Positions 5,743-13,219 of a stretch of 15,424 nt of DNA are shown piece by piece. The DNA is from Thermoplasmata archaeon (lineage in GTDB: Archaea > Thermoplasmatota > Thermoplasmata > Lutacidiplasmatales > UBA184). The stretch spans positions 1-15,424 of the forward strand of contig JAKIVW010000028.1 of the NCBI GenBank assembly GCA_022750355.1. Reading direction: 5' to 3'. The position numbers and the translations under genes were made by a program. Below the pieces are notes generated by a model, which was given only the letters and a program-made list of their open reading frames with translations, was not told the origin of the DNA and made no database searches. The stretch's first letter is position 1. Each line of letters begins with the position of its first letter.

Positions 5743-7226
5743 GGCGGGGACGACATCGGCGCCGCCTTTTCATGGTTTGCGGTGCGCCGGCGGAGGTCCT
5801 TCCACGAGAGGGTCGGCTCGCGGGCGGCGCGGACCTCGTCGACCCGCTTCACGGCCAGATTCTGCGGGGCCGCGTGGAGATGTTCCGGGGTGTCGTGGAC
5901 CGCCCGCTCGAACGCCGCGGCGTACTCGTCCAGATCCCTTCGGGATTCCGTTTCGGGCAGCTCGAACATGAGAGCTTCGTCGACGATGGCCGGGAAGTAA
6001 ATGGTCGGCGCGTGGATCCCCTCGTCCAGGAGGCGTTTGGCGAGGTCGAGCGTCCGGACCCCGTGGGCCTTGAGAGGGGTTCCGGAGAGGAGGAACTCGT
6101 GCTTGACGAGCGTTTGGAACGGCCGGGGGAGCGACTTCCCGAGGCGCTGGGCGAGGTAGTTGGAGTTGAGGACCGCACGACGGGCGACATGTTGGAGGCC
6201 CGCCTCCCCGTGGGAGATCGCGAACGCGTACGCCCGCAGGTCGAGCCCGAAGTTCCCGTAGGAGGATTTGATCTTCCCGATCGATTTGGGCCGGTCGTAA
6301 TCGAGTCGGAACTTGCGGCCGTTCTTGACGATTCGTGGGATGGGCAGGTACGGTCCGAGTTTCTCTCCGGCGCCGAGAACTCCCGCTCCCGGGCCTCCTC
6401 CTCCGTGGGGCGTGGCGAAGGTCTTGTGCAAGTTCAGGTGGGCCACATCGAACCCCATCCGACCCGGGTGGGTGATCCCGAGGATGGCGTTCAGGTTCGC
6501 GCCGTCATAGTAGAGCATGCCGCCCGCGTCGTGTACGGTTTCGGCGATCTCGAGGATCTGGGATTCGAACAGACCCGCGGTGTTCGGATTCGTCAGCATG
6601 AAGCACGCCGTGCGGTCCGAGACGGCGGCCTTCAGCGCCGCGAGGTCGACGCAGCCGTCCTTGGAGGCGATCTCGCGGGTGGTGAATCCCGCCATCGCGG
6701 CCGAAGCGGGGTTGGTCCCATGGGCGGTATCCGGCAGAAGCACCTCAGTTCGACGGTGGAGCTCGCCTCGCTCGAGGAAATAGGCGCGGACCATGAGGAG
6801 GGCCGCGTACTCGCCGTGGGCGCCGGCGGCGGGCTGCAGCGAAATCTCGGGAAGCCCGGTCACCTTGGCCAGTAGTCGTTCGAGCCGCCACAGGATCTCC
6901 AAAGCGCCTTGGACCGTGGCCTCGGGTTGGTTCGGGTGGAGTTCCGCGGCACCTTTCCGGCGAGCCAGGACCTCCGAAACTCGGGGGTTGTACTTCATCG
7001 TGCACGACCCGAGCGCGTACGGGCCCGATTCGATGCCGAAGTTCATCTGGGAAAGCCGCGTGTAGTGTCGCAGGACCTGGAGCTCCGAGAGTTCGGGCCA
7101 ACGGACGCGTTCTTTTCGGCGCATCCGCTCGGGGAGCCCGGGAACGGGGGGCGCCGCCTCGGCCGGGGGGAGGGGGGCCAGGTCCCAAACCGACGGTTCG
7201 TCCCATCGGGCCTGGCGGTACGTCAC
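5739..7226 (-). CDS. gcvPB: Glycine decarboxylase P-protein, subunit 2 (C-terminal half)
   Basis: The PLP-carrying subunit of glycine dehydrogenase (decarboxylating), which removes CO2 from glycine and loads the aminomethyl group onto the lipoyl arm of H-protein. The 495 residues show SCTMKYNPR at 74-82, the QPAAGAHGEYA block near 131-141, DTAHGTNPASA at 166-176, the PLP-holding DGAN at 241-244, and the Schiff-base lysine Lys268 in NLHKTFATPHGGGGPG. All expected residues are present. The GTG start at 7226 overlaps the gcvPA stop (GTGA), with a GGGGTG run about six bases upstream. The C-terminal 30 residues (after LSWKDLRRR) look unconserved and end one overlap before the peptidase gene. The partners GcvH, GcvT and lipoamide dehydrogenase are not in the window. 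Confidence 0.97.
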   Translation of the reverse strand: MTYRQARWDEPSVWDLAPLPPAEAAPPVPGLPERMRRKERVRWPELSELQVLRHYTRLSQMNFGIESGPYALGSCTMKYNPRVSEVLARRKGAAELHPNQPEATVQGALEILWRLERLLAKVTGLPEISLQPAAGAHGEYAALLMVRAYFLERGELHRRTEVLLPDTAHGTNPASAAMAGFTTREIASKDGCVDLAALKAAVSDRTACFMLTNPNTAGLFESQILEIAETVHDAGGMLYYDGANLNAILGITHPGRMGFDVAHLNLHKTFATPHGGGGPGAGVLGAGEKLGPYLPIPRIVKNGRKFRLDYDRPKSIGKIKSSYGNFGLDLRAYAFAISHGEAGLQHVARRAVLNSNYLAQRLGKSLPRPFQTLVKHEFLLSGTPLKAHGVRTLDLAKRLLDEGIHAPTIYFPAIVDEALMFELPETESRRDLDEYAAAFERAVHDTPEHLHAAPQNLAVKRVDEVRAAREPTLSWKDLRRRTANHEKAAPMSSPP

Positions 7227-8599
7227 GAGGCACCCCCCGCGGCCGCGGCGCGGGCCGCCCGAGCATACTTCTGAATGTCCTTCTCCGTCGTCGTGTCGGA
7301 CGCGGCGACGAGGATTCGGGCCGGCGACGCGGGGACTCCCGGACGCGGGTCCGAAAGCGGAACTCCTCCCAGGATGCGCCGTCGGCGGAGCCGCTCCAGG
7401 AAGACGTCCGGGCTCACGTGCTTCAACTCGATCGTAAACTCACCGAGGTACGGCGCTTCGAATCGCGGAGCCTGCAACCCGTCCACGCCGCCCAGGGCAC
7501 TCGCCAGCGTTCGCGCCTTTTCGGCGAGCGAGGTTTGGAGGGCTGCGAGGCCCCGCGGACCGACGACGCTCGCATAGACGACAAAGGCGACGGCCATGAG
7601 CGATTGATTGGTGCAAATGTTGGAAGTGGCCTTCGAACGTCGGATGTGCTGCTCCCTCGTCTGGAGGGTGAGCGCGTAGGCCGGCGCCCCTTCGGCATCG
7701 ACCGTCGCCCCGACGATGCGGCCGGGCGTCAGGCGAAGGTGTTCCCGACGGCAGGCGAACAGGCCGAGGAGGGGACCCCCATACGAGGGCGCGATCCCGA
7801 ATCCTTGTCCCTCGCCCACCACCACATCCGCGCCGTAGTTCCCCGGCGGTTCGAGGACCGTGAGGGCGAGCGGGTCGGCGGAGACGACGAACGGCACCTC
7901 CCCGAGGATCGACTTGAGGTCCCAGAGTCCCTCGTCGACGTGCCCGAAACCGTTCGGCACGTCGGCGAGGAGGCCGAAGACCTCCTTGGACCGGAGCGAA
8001 CTCTTCACGAACTCGAGGTCCAGGTTCCCGGTCCGGGGGTCGAACGGGACCTCCTCGATGACGAGGCCCTGCCCGACCCCGTAGTTCCGGAGGACGCTCT
8101 TCTCCTCCCAGGGGAGGCTGGCCGGGATGAGGAATCGGCGACCCTCGTGCAGCCGCCGGCAGAGCAGCATCGCCTCACCGGAGGCCGTCGCGCCATCGTA
8201 GAGGGAAGCGTTGGCCGCGTCCAACCCCGAGAGCTCGACCCAGAGGCTCTGGAACTCGAACAGCGCCCGAAGCATCCCCTGGCTCGCTTCGGGTTGGTAG
8301 GGAGTGTACGACGAGTAGAATTCGCTGCGTTGGAGGATCGAATCGACGGCGGCCGGCACGTAGCGGGAGGAGATACGTCCGCCCAGGAAATTGGAGAATT
8401 TGCTGAGGGGTCGGTTCCGTTCCAGGATCTTGTCGATGTGCGCGACGACCTCGGCCTCCTCGAGCCCGGCCGCGATCCCGAGTCGTCCGATCCGAGCCTT
8501 CTTCGGAACGTCGGAAAACAGCGCCTCGACCGATGGGATTCCGAGAGCGGCCAGGAGACCGGCCTCTTCACCGGCTTCGTCCGGTATCCAACGAGCCAC
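7223..8599 (-). CDS. gcvPA: Glycine decarboxylase P-protein, subunit 1 (N-terminal half)
   Basis: Forms the active P-protein together with subunit 2; in many archaea and Gram-positive bacteria the enzyme is split this way. Family features seen: the N-terminal ALGIPSVEALFSDVP pattern, GGRISSRYVPAAVDSI, YTPYQPEASQGMLRALFEFQS, LYDGATASGEA and the YGGPLLGLFACR block. The frame is open further upstream to ATGs at 8635 and 8656. I prefer the GTG at 8599 (protein begins with ARWIPDEAGEE, 458 residues) for two reasons: family members begin with a short sequence of the form M-x-Y-x-P just before this block, and a TATA-like box at 8634-8639 would place the transcript start near 8611, after the two upstream ATGs. 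With the longer start the gene would end at 8656 and have 477 residues. First gene of the five-gene operon. Confidence 0.95.
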   Translation of the reverse strand: MARWIPDEAGEEAGLLAALGIPSVEALFSDVPKKARIGRLGIAAGLEEAEVVAHIDKILERNRPLSKFSNFLGGRISSRYVPAAVDSILQRSEFYSSYTPYQPEASQGMLRALFEFQSLWVELSGLDAANASLYDGATASGEAMLLCRRLHEGRRFLIPASLPWEEKSVLRNYGVGQGLVIEEVPFDPRTGNLDLEFVKSSLRSKEVFGLLADVPNGFGHVDEGLWDLKSILGEVPFVVSADPLALTVLEPPGNYGADVVVGEGQGFGIAPSYGGPLLGLFACRREHLRLTPGRIVGATVDAEGAPAYALTLQTREQHIRRSKATSNICTNQSLMAVAFVVYASVVGPRGLAALQTSLAEKARTLASALGGVDGLQAPRFEAPYLGEFTIELKHVSPDVFLERLRRRRILGGVPLSDPRPGVPASPARILVAASDTTTEKDIQKYARAARAAAAGGAS

Positions 8600-8632
8600 G
8601 CGGTTCCCCGTTGGCGGGCGAGCGGAGTCGCC

Positions 8633-8640
8633 CATAAATC
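8633..8640 (-). promoter_or_regulatory. TATA-like box for the gcvPA operon
   Basis: On the minus strand GATTTATG stands out as AT-rich, preceded by ATC. A start site 26 bases after its centre would be near 8611, leaving about 12 bases before the preferred GTG start of gcvPA. It overlaps an upstream in-frame ATG, which argues against that ATG as the start. Confidence 0.5.
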
Positions 8641-8714
8641 GATTGGGTCCCGCCACCCGGCGAACCGAGGGAAAGGGTATTCGGGCGCCCGGGCTCGAGC
8701 CGCCGGGGGCCAGG

Positions 8715-9809
8715 ATGGGTCGACGGTTGACGAACGCCCGCCGACGCCGCGGCGATCAGCCGCCGTCCCCGCCGTCCGTCGCGATCCTGGATACGGCCTT
8801 CCACCGGGCCTCCCTCGCGGACCCGCACGGGACATCGAAGGCGGAGCGCGACCGCCGCCGAGCCCAACTCAAGATCGTGCGCGCGTCGGCCACCGTGGTC
8901 CGCCACCTCCGGCTCGAGACCCGCCGGTTCCTCAAGCCGCCGCTCACGGAGTTCGACCGCGCCCTCGTGGCCGGTCGGTGGGGGGACGGTCCCCTGGACC
9001 GGTCGCTCGTGAGGGTACGGCGAGCGGAGGAACGTATCCGTAACCTCGCCCGCGATGCAGAGCGAGAGGCGCAACGGGCCCGGGGTTCGGAGGATCTGGG
9101 CGACCTGATCCGGACGTTTTACGGGCGGCTGTCCAGCCATGTCCGAGAAGTCGACCCGGACCTCGCGCGGCTGCGGGAGATCGGCGACTTCCTCACCGAC
9201 CGCCCTCGACTCGACCCCGGAGCTCCGACCCTGGTCGTGGCCGGCTTTCCGAATGTCGGCAAGTCCTCGCTCGTCGCGAAGCTCTCCACCGCCCGACCCA
9301 AGGTGGCGGACTACCCCTTCACGACCCTTTCGATCGCGGTCGGGCACGCGGACCTCGGCTTCGACCGGCTCCAGGTCGTGGACACTCCCGGAGTCCTGGG
9401 CCGGAAGCGGCATGTCAACCCGGCGGAGAAGGAGGCGGAGACCGCCGTTCGCCGGGCGGCGTCGGTCGTCCTCTTCGTTATCGACCCGACCGGAACGTCG
9501 GGACACACGCCGGAGGAGCAGGAAGAGCTCCTGGGCCGCTGGAAGGCCGAATTCCCCACCCTGCCCATCATCCCGGTAGAAACCAAATGTGATCTCGCCC
9601 GACGAACCGTGGACCGAGTGCACGTCTCCGCGGTCACCGGGGAAGGGATCGAGGATCTGTTGGCTCGCATCCGGAGCGAAGTGACTCCGAAGGGCGAACT
9701 TCCGCCGATGGAGGAGTCGCTCGTGGAGGACATCCCCGACGTGGAGGACGAGGGACCGGACGAAGCGACCGCCTCCCGGCCGAAACGACCCCGCCGTCGG
9801 CAGAAGTAG
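8715..9809 (+). CDS. NOG1-like GTPase (OBG/DRG family), ribosome assembly
   Basis: Predicted GTP-switch protein for large ribosomal subunit maturation. The 364-residue protein has a basic N-terminus, an alpha-helical NOG1 domain (about 20-165), then the G domain: G1 GFPNVGKS at 177-184, G2 PFTT at 201-204, G3 DTPG at 223-226, G4 TKCD at 290-293, G5 SAV at 305-307. The phrase STARPKVADYPFTT is typical of the NOG1 group. The G4 box has Thr where most members have Asn. The C-terminus is an acidic stretch (about 333-350) followed by a basic tail (SRPKRPRRRQK), suited to contact rRNA. The ATG at 8715 was chosen since the open frame upstream runs antisense over the gcvPA start and is unlike the family. 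A weak AT-rich spot (GGTATTC, near 8679) could be its promoter. The ferredoxin gene follows after 13 bases. Confidence 0.93.
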   Translation: MGRRLTNARRRRGDQPPSPPSVAILDTAFHRASLADPHGTSKAERDRRRAQLKIVRASATVVRHLRLETRRFLKPPLTEFDRALVAGRWGDGPLDRSLVRVRRAEERIRNLARDAEREAQRARGSEDLGDLIRTFYGRLSSHVREVDPDLARLREIGDFLTDRPRLDPGAPTLVVAGFPNVGKSSLVAKLSTARPKVADYPFTTLSIAVGHADLGFDRLQVVDTPGVLGRKRHVNPAEKEAETAVRRAASVVLFVIDPTGTSGHTPEEQEELLGRWKAEFPTLPIIPVETKCDLARRTVDRVHVSAVTGEGIEDLLARIRSEVTPKGELPPMEESLVEDIPDVEDEGPDEATASRPKRPRRRQK

Positions 9810-9822
9810 GGGGCCCGAAGCG

Positions 9823-10158
9823 TTGCCGTGGAAGGCGACCGGGGTCGCGGCGGCCGCCTTCGTTCCGGGGACGCTCCGGGAGGTCACGGTGGGGGGTTCC
9901 GCGTTGCTCCTCGTCCGGGGAGCCGAAGAGATTCGCGCTTTGGACCCCTACTGTCCCCACGCCGGAGGGGTCTTGGCGGAGGGAACCCTCGAGGGGTCAC
10001 GCCTCGCTTGCCCCGTCCACGCCGCGATCTTTGACACCGCCACCGGGGGCGTGATCGAGGACCCGTTCGGGATTTCCCCGCCGACCGGTGGGGTCGATCC
10101 CTTGACCCTGTACCCGGTACGCGTGGTCGCAGGGATGGTCGAAGTCGACCTGCCCTAA
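9823..10158 (+). CDS. Rieske [2Fe-2S] ferredoxin
   Basis: A stand-alone electron-transfer protein of 111 residues, cytoplasmic (no signal peptide or membrane segment). The cluster ligands are complete: Cys44 and His46 in CPHAGG, and Cys63 and His66 in CPVHAAIFD, spaced as in Rieske ferredoxins of dioxygenase or nitrite-reductase small-subunit type. The start is a TTG at 9823, 13 bases after the GTPase stop codon; no ATG or GTG lies suitably placed between the stop and the conserved region. The cluster-binding loop is followed by a family-like PFGISPPTGG turn. The electron partner is unknown; no oxygenase or reductase gene adjoins it. Its placement behind a ribosome-assembly GTPase suggests co-transcription, not a shared function. 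Confidence 0.92.
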   Translation: MPWKATGVAAAAFVPGTLREVTVGGSALLLVRGAEEIRALDPYCPHAGGVLAEGTLEGSRLACPVHAAIFDTATGGVIEDPFGISPPTGGVDPLTLYPVRVVAGMVEVDLP

Positions 10159-10171
10159 CCCCGACGCCCGC

Positions 10172-11407
10172 TCATTCGATCGTGAAGGAGGGCCCGTTCT
10201 CGGGCAGGATTACGTCCGCGATGCCCGACAGGGCGTCCCTCAGCAGCTCGCGGCGGTCGCCGTGCATGAGCACGACGGTATCGGCCCGGGTCGACTCCGC
10301 GAATCGGACCAGGTCGGAATGGCCGGCGTGGGCGGAGAAATCGAAGCGCCCGATCTCGCAGACGGGGCGGATGGTCGTGTCGTCGACCGTCATGGTCCCT
10401 TCGTCCAGCAACTGACGCCCGTTCGACCCCTCGACCTGGAAGCCGGTCAGCAGGATGGAGGAGTTGGGGTCGCGGTAGAGCTCGCCGACGTAGTAGAGTA
10501 CCGGACCGCCGTCCAGCATTCCGCCGGTCGTGACGATCACTTGTCCCTCGCGGAGCGCCTTCCGTCGCTCGCTGGGGTGCTCGATGACGTGGACTCCCTC
10601 GAGGGCGTTGCGGAATCTCCGCGAGTCCCGGAGGTACTCGGGGGCGCTGAGGTAGATCGAGTTCACGGCGCGCGCCATACCGTCGAGGTACGTCTCGAAC
10701 CCCGTGGACGCGAGGGCCATCAGTACCTCCTGGGCGCGGCCGACGGCGAAGGCCGGAACGATGACCTTCCCGCCCCGGGCGACCGTCTCGGCGACCTTGT
10801 CCCGGAATCGCCGCTCGGTCTCCTTCCGGTCGGGGTGTTCCTTCCCCGCGTAGGTCGACTCCATGACGAGGACGTCGCACTCGACCGATTCGGCGCCGCC
10901 GACGAGATGCGTCGGGATCGTCTGAAGGTCGCCCGTGAACAGAACATCCTTCGCTCCCCGGTAGAGCATCATGGAGGCGCCGGGGATGTGACCGGCCGGC
11001 GTAAACTCGATCTCGATTCCGCGGTGGCGGAACGTTCCGTGCCGGTCCACGGCCGTGGCGCGCGATCCGAAGGAATGGATGTCCGCCGTGGTGAACGGAG
11101 GGTTGTATCCCTCCTGCCGAGCGATCTTGAGGGCGTCCTTGGTCAACAGGTCCGCGACCGCGAGTGTGACGGGAGTGGCGACCAACCGCGCCCGGGGGAG
11201 CCGGCTCAGGATCGGGGTCATCCCCGAATGGTCGAGATGCGCGTGGGAGAGGACGGCGACATCGATGGTCGGCGGCGCCGGTTGCGGGTAGCTGGGAGGG
11301 TCGGTGGGCGTCATGCCATAGTCGAACAGGAGCGTCCGCCCCTGGTCGCGCACGAGCATCCCGAGGGAGCCGATCTCGGAGGCGCCCCCGAGGAATTGGA
11401 AGTCCAT
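10172..11407 (-). CDS. Beta-CASP metallo-beta-lactamase ribonuclease, KH-less (aCPSF2-like)
   Basis: Predicted zinc-dependent RNA nuclease related to the CPSF73/RNase J class. The 411 residues hold the MBL core with motif HAHLDHSG at 55-62, His140 (PAGH), Asp160 (FTGDL), and the beta-CASP insert with motif A Glu183 (MESTYA), motif B His360 (SAHAGHSD) and motif C His382 (MHGDRR). All catalytic positions are present. There are no N-terminal KH domains, which separates it from the termination factor aCPSF1/FttA and matches the shorter archaeal paralogue aCPSF2. The start at 11407 puts the MDFQFLGGASEIG strand at the N-terminus, as in the family. A TATA-like element about 26-28 bases upstream makes a leaderless message likely. 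It converges with the ferredoxin gene, 13 bases between stops, and diverges from the phosphatase gene. Confidence 0.93.
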   Translation of the reverse strand: MDFQFLGGASEIGSLGMLVRDQGRTLLFDYGMTPTDPPSYPQPAPPTIDVAVLSHAHLDHSGMTPILSRLPRARLVATPVTLAVADLLTKDALKIARQEGYNPPFTTADIHSFGSRATAVDRHGTFRHRGIEIEFTPAGHIPGASMMLYRGAKDVLFTGDLQTIPTHLVGGAESVECDVLVMESTYAGKEHPDRKETERRFRDKVAETVARGGKVIVPAFAVGRAQEVLMALASTGFETYLDGMARAVNSIYLSAPEYLRDSRRFRNALEGVHVIEHPSERRKALREGQVIVTTGGMLDGGPVLYYVGELYRDPNSSILLTGFQVEGSNGRQLLDEGTMTVDDTTIRPVCEIGRFDFSAHAGHSDLVRFAESTRADTVVLMHGDRRELLRDALSGIADVILPENGPSFTIE

Positions 11408-11430
11408 CGGGCGCCCGAGCGGTCCCCCCA

Positions 11431-11440
11431 GATAACATCA
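11431..11440. promoter_or_regulatory. Shared AT-rich element between divergent genes
   Basis: GATAACATCA is the only AT-rich stretch in the 63 bases between the divergent nuclease and phosphatase genes. Read on the minus strand (TGTTATC) its centre is 26-28 bases before the nuclease ATG. Read on the plus strand (GATAACA) it predicts a start near 11461, ten bases before the phosphatase ATG. It may serve as a TATA box in both directions. Confidence 0.45.
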
Positions 11441-11470
11441 TGCGGCTCGACGGCGGGTGCTCCCTTCGAG

Positions 11471-12322
11471 ATGGCCTCTTTAGGACGGCCGCCGGTCCCG
11501 AAGCTCGTGGCGCCGCCGCCCCTCCGCCCCGAGATCGAGGTGCTGTACCGAGTGAGCGTGGCCGTCCATCGTGTCTTTCGCGACGCGGCGAGCTCCCCGC
11601 ACCGGGCGGAGATCGTCGCGATGGGCGCGGACGGCTCGCCGACCGAGCAGATCGACCGCTTGGCCGAATCGGAGATCCTACGGGTGCTGGACGCGGAGGG
11701 CGTCGATTGGAATCTCATCTCGGAGGAGATCGGTCACGTCGACCGCGGCGGCTCGCGCACGCTCGTCGCTGACCCGATCGACGGAAGCCACAACGTCTTC
11801 CGAAATCTCCCGTTCTCGACTGTATCCCTCGCCCTCGGGTCGACCGACCTCTCCGGCGTCGACGTCGGGCTGGTGCGGGACCTGAACTTGGGGACAACCT
11901 ACTGGGCGGCCCGCGGGGAAGGGGCCTGGCGCGACGGGCGACCGCTCCACGTCCGCGCGTGGGTGCCTCGGGGGGAGGTCCTGTTCGTGAACCTGGGCGT
12001 CCACGCGAGCGAGCGGGCGAGGGAATTCGCCCATCGCGGCCGGCGGATCCGCTCCCTCGGATGCGCCACCCTCGAGTCGCTGGCCGTGGCCGGCGGCGGA
12101 GGGGACGCGTACTTCTTCGAGAACACGCCAGAGAATCGGAACCTGCGGGCGACCGACATCGCGGCCGTCTACCGGATCCTGATCGAGGCGGGCGGGGGGA
12201 TGTGGGACTCGCACGGACAGGAGATCGGGAAGTTTCCCCTGACGGTGGACCAGCGGACGAGCGTGTTCGCTTGGGGAGACCGCGCCTTTGCGGAGGCCGC
12301 GATGCATGAGGGGCTAACGTGA
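11471..12322 (+). CDS. Inositol monophosphatase-family phosphatase, possible NADP phosphatase
   Basis: Mg-dependent phosphatase of the IMPase/FBPase superfamily, 283 residues. Metal and catalytic residues are present: Glu85/Glu86 (LISEEIG), the DPIDGSHN motif at 101-108 (Asp101, Asp104), and Asp229 in ATDIAAVYRILIEAGG near the C-terminus. The open frame runs far upstream only as antisense of the nuclease gene; the ATG at 11471 gives the family length. Family members in archaea act on inositol phosphate, fructose 1,6-bisphosphate or NADP. Here the stop codon overlaps the NAD kinase start (GTGA). In Methanocaldococcus an NADP phosphatase of this family is fused to NAD kinase, so an NADP phosphatase role is the best guess. 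The block Gly-Ser-His-Asn in place of the common Gly-Thr-x-Asn is a minor variant. Confidence 0.9.
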   Translation: MASLGRPPVPKLVAPPPLRPEIEVLYRVSVAVHRVFRDAASSPHRAEIVAMGADGSPTEQIDRLAESEILRVLDAEGVDWNLISEEIGHVDRGGSRTLVADPIDGSHNVFRNLPFSTVSLALGSTDLSGVDVGLVRDLNLGTTYWAARGEGAWRDGRPLHVRAWVPRGEVLFVNLGVHASERAREFAHRGRRIRSLGCATLESLAVAGGGGDAYFFENTPENRNLRATDIAAVYRILIEAGGGMWDSHGQEIGKFPLTVDQRTSVFAWGDRAFAEAAMHEGLT

Positions 12323-13197
12323 AGATCGGACTCCAAGCGAATCCGCGCAAGCCCCGCGCCCTCGAATTCGGCCGAAGGCTGGTCGAGAAGATCGCGGGCC
12401 GCGCGGACCTCATCGTGAGCGACGAGCTTCGTGAGATCGGACCCGACCTTCCGCACTCCTCGCTTGTCGAGATGCGCCCCGATGTGGTCGTGGCCATCGG
12501 AGGGGATGGCACGTTCCTCTACACTCTCGGCCGCACGAGCGCTCCCGTCCTCCCGATCAATGCGGGGACGATCGGCGTCCTGGCCGAGGTCGCCACCGAG
12601 GCGCCCGCGGAGTTCGATGCGGCGGTCGAGCGTCTCCTCTCGGGGTTCTACCACCTGGAGGAACGGATGAAGCTCGGCGCGGACCTGGAGGGGCGGCCGC
12701 TCCCCGACGCGACCAACGAATTTGTCGTCCACGCGGCGCAGGCCGGGAAGATGGGGGTGTTCGAGGTCGCCTTTGACGGGGAGGTCGCCGGGCAGATCCG
12801 CGCGGACGGAGTCATCGTGGCGACCCCGACCGGCTCCACCGCCTACTCGCTCAGCTCGTTCGGTCCGATCGTCGACCCCGGCTTGGACGCACTGATCCTG
12901 ACGGCGATCGCACCGTTCCGGGCGGAGGCCCGCGCGATCGTGGTGGAGCCCCTTCACACGCTTCGGCTGCGGAACATCCTCGCGGGCCGGGGAGCGATCA
13001 CCATCGCCGACGGGCAGTCCGAGTTCCCGATGGCTCCGGACGCCGCGCTCACCGTCTATCGCTCCCCGCGCCGCGCCACGTTCGTACGGTTCGGATCGAC
13101 GTTCTTCTATCGACTTCGGGGGAAGCGCATCCTTCCCTGGAGCGAGGACCTGGCGTCAGGAGGCACGGACCACGCCGATCTTCCGCCCCCACCGTAA
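12319..13197 (+). CDS. nadK: NAD kinase
   Basis: Phosphorylates NAD to NADP; cytoplasmic, the sole route to NADP. The 292 residues contain GGDGT at 61-65, the Asn133-Glu134 pair of the NE/D motif (ATNEFVVH), and the glycine-rich DGVIVATPTGSTAYSLS block at 163-179, followed by LTAIAPF. The start is GTG at 12319, sharing bases with the phosphatase stop codon, with GAGGGG about six bases upstream. The last 25 residues or so are proline-rich and unconserved. Translational coupling to the phosphatase suggests that the forward and reverse NAD/NADP reactions are made together. Confidence 0.95.
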   Translation: MKIGLQANPRKPRALEFGRRLVEKIAGRADLIVSDELREIGPDLPHSSLVEMRPDVVVAIGGDGTFLYTLGRTSAPVLPINAGTIGVLAEVATEAPAEFDAAVERLLSGFYHLEERMKLGADLEGRPLPDATNEFVVHAAQAGKMGVFEVAFDGEVAGQIRADGVIVATPTGSTAYSLSSFGPIVDPGLDALILTAIAPFRAEARAIVVEPLHTLRLRNILAGRGAITIADGQSEFPMAPDAALTVYRSPRRATFVRFGSTFFYRLRGKRILPWSEDLASGGTDHADLPPPP

Positions 13198-13219
13198 GCG
13201 GGCTCCGGGTGGACCCCGC

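Noticed and set aside
4720..6000. Long plus-strand open frame (426 codons) opposite the peptidase and gcvPB
   Set aside because: Antisense shadow in GC-rich DNA: rich in Arg, Gly, Glu and Val, no domain, and it spans two well-supported genes.
7418..9043. Plus-strand open frame of 541 codons
   Set aside because: Runs antisense through gcvPA and then out of frame into the GTPase gene; composition is that of a shadow frame.
10262..11470. Upstream extension of the phosphatase frame (to 686 codons in total)
   Set aside because: The extension is exactly antisense to the beta-CASP nuclease and shows no domain; the family starts near the ATG at 11471.
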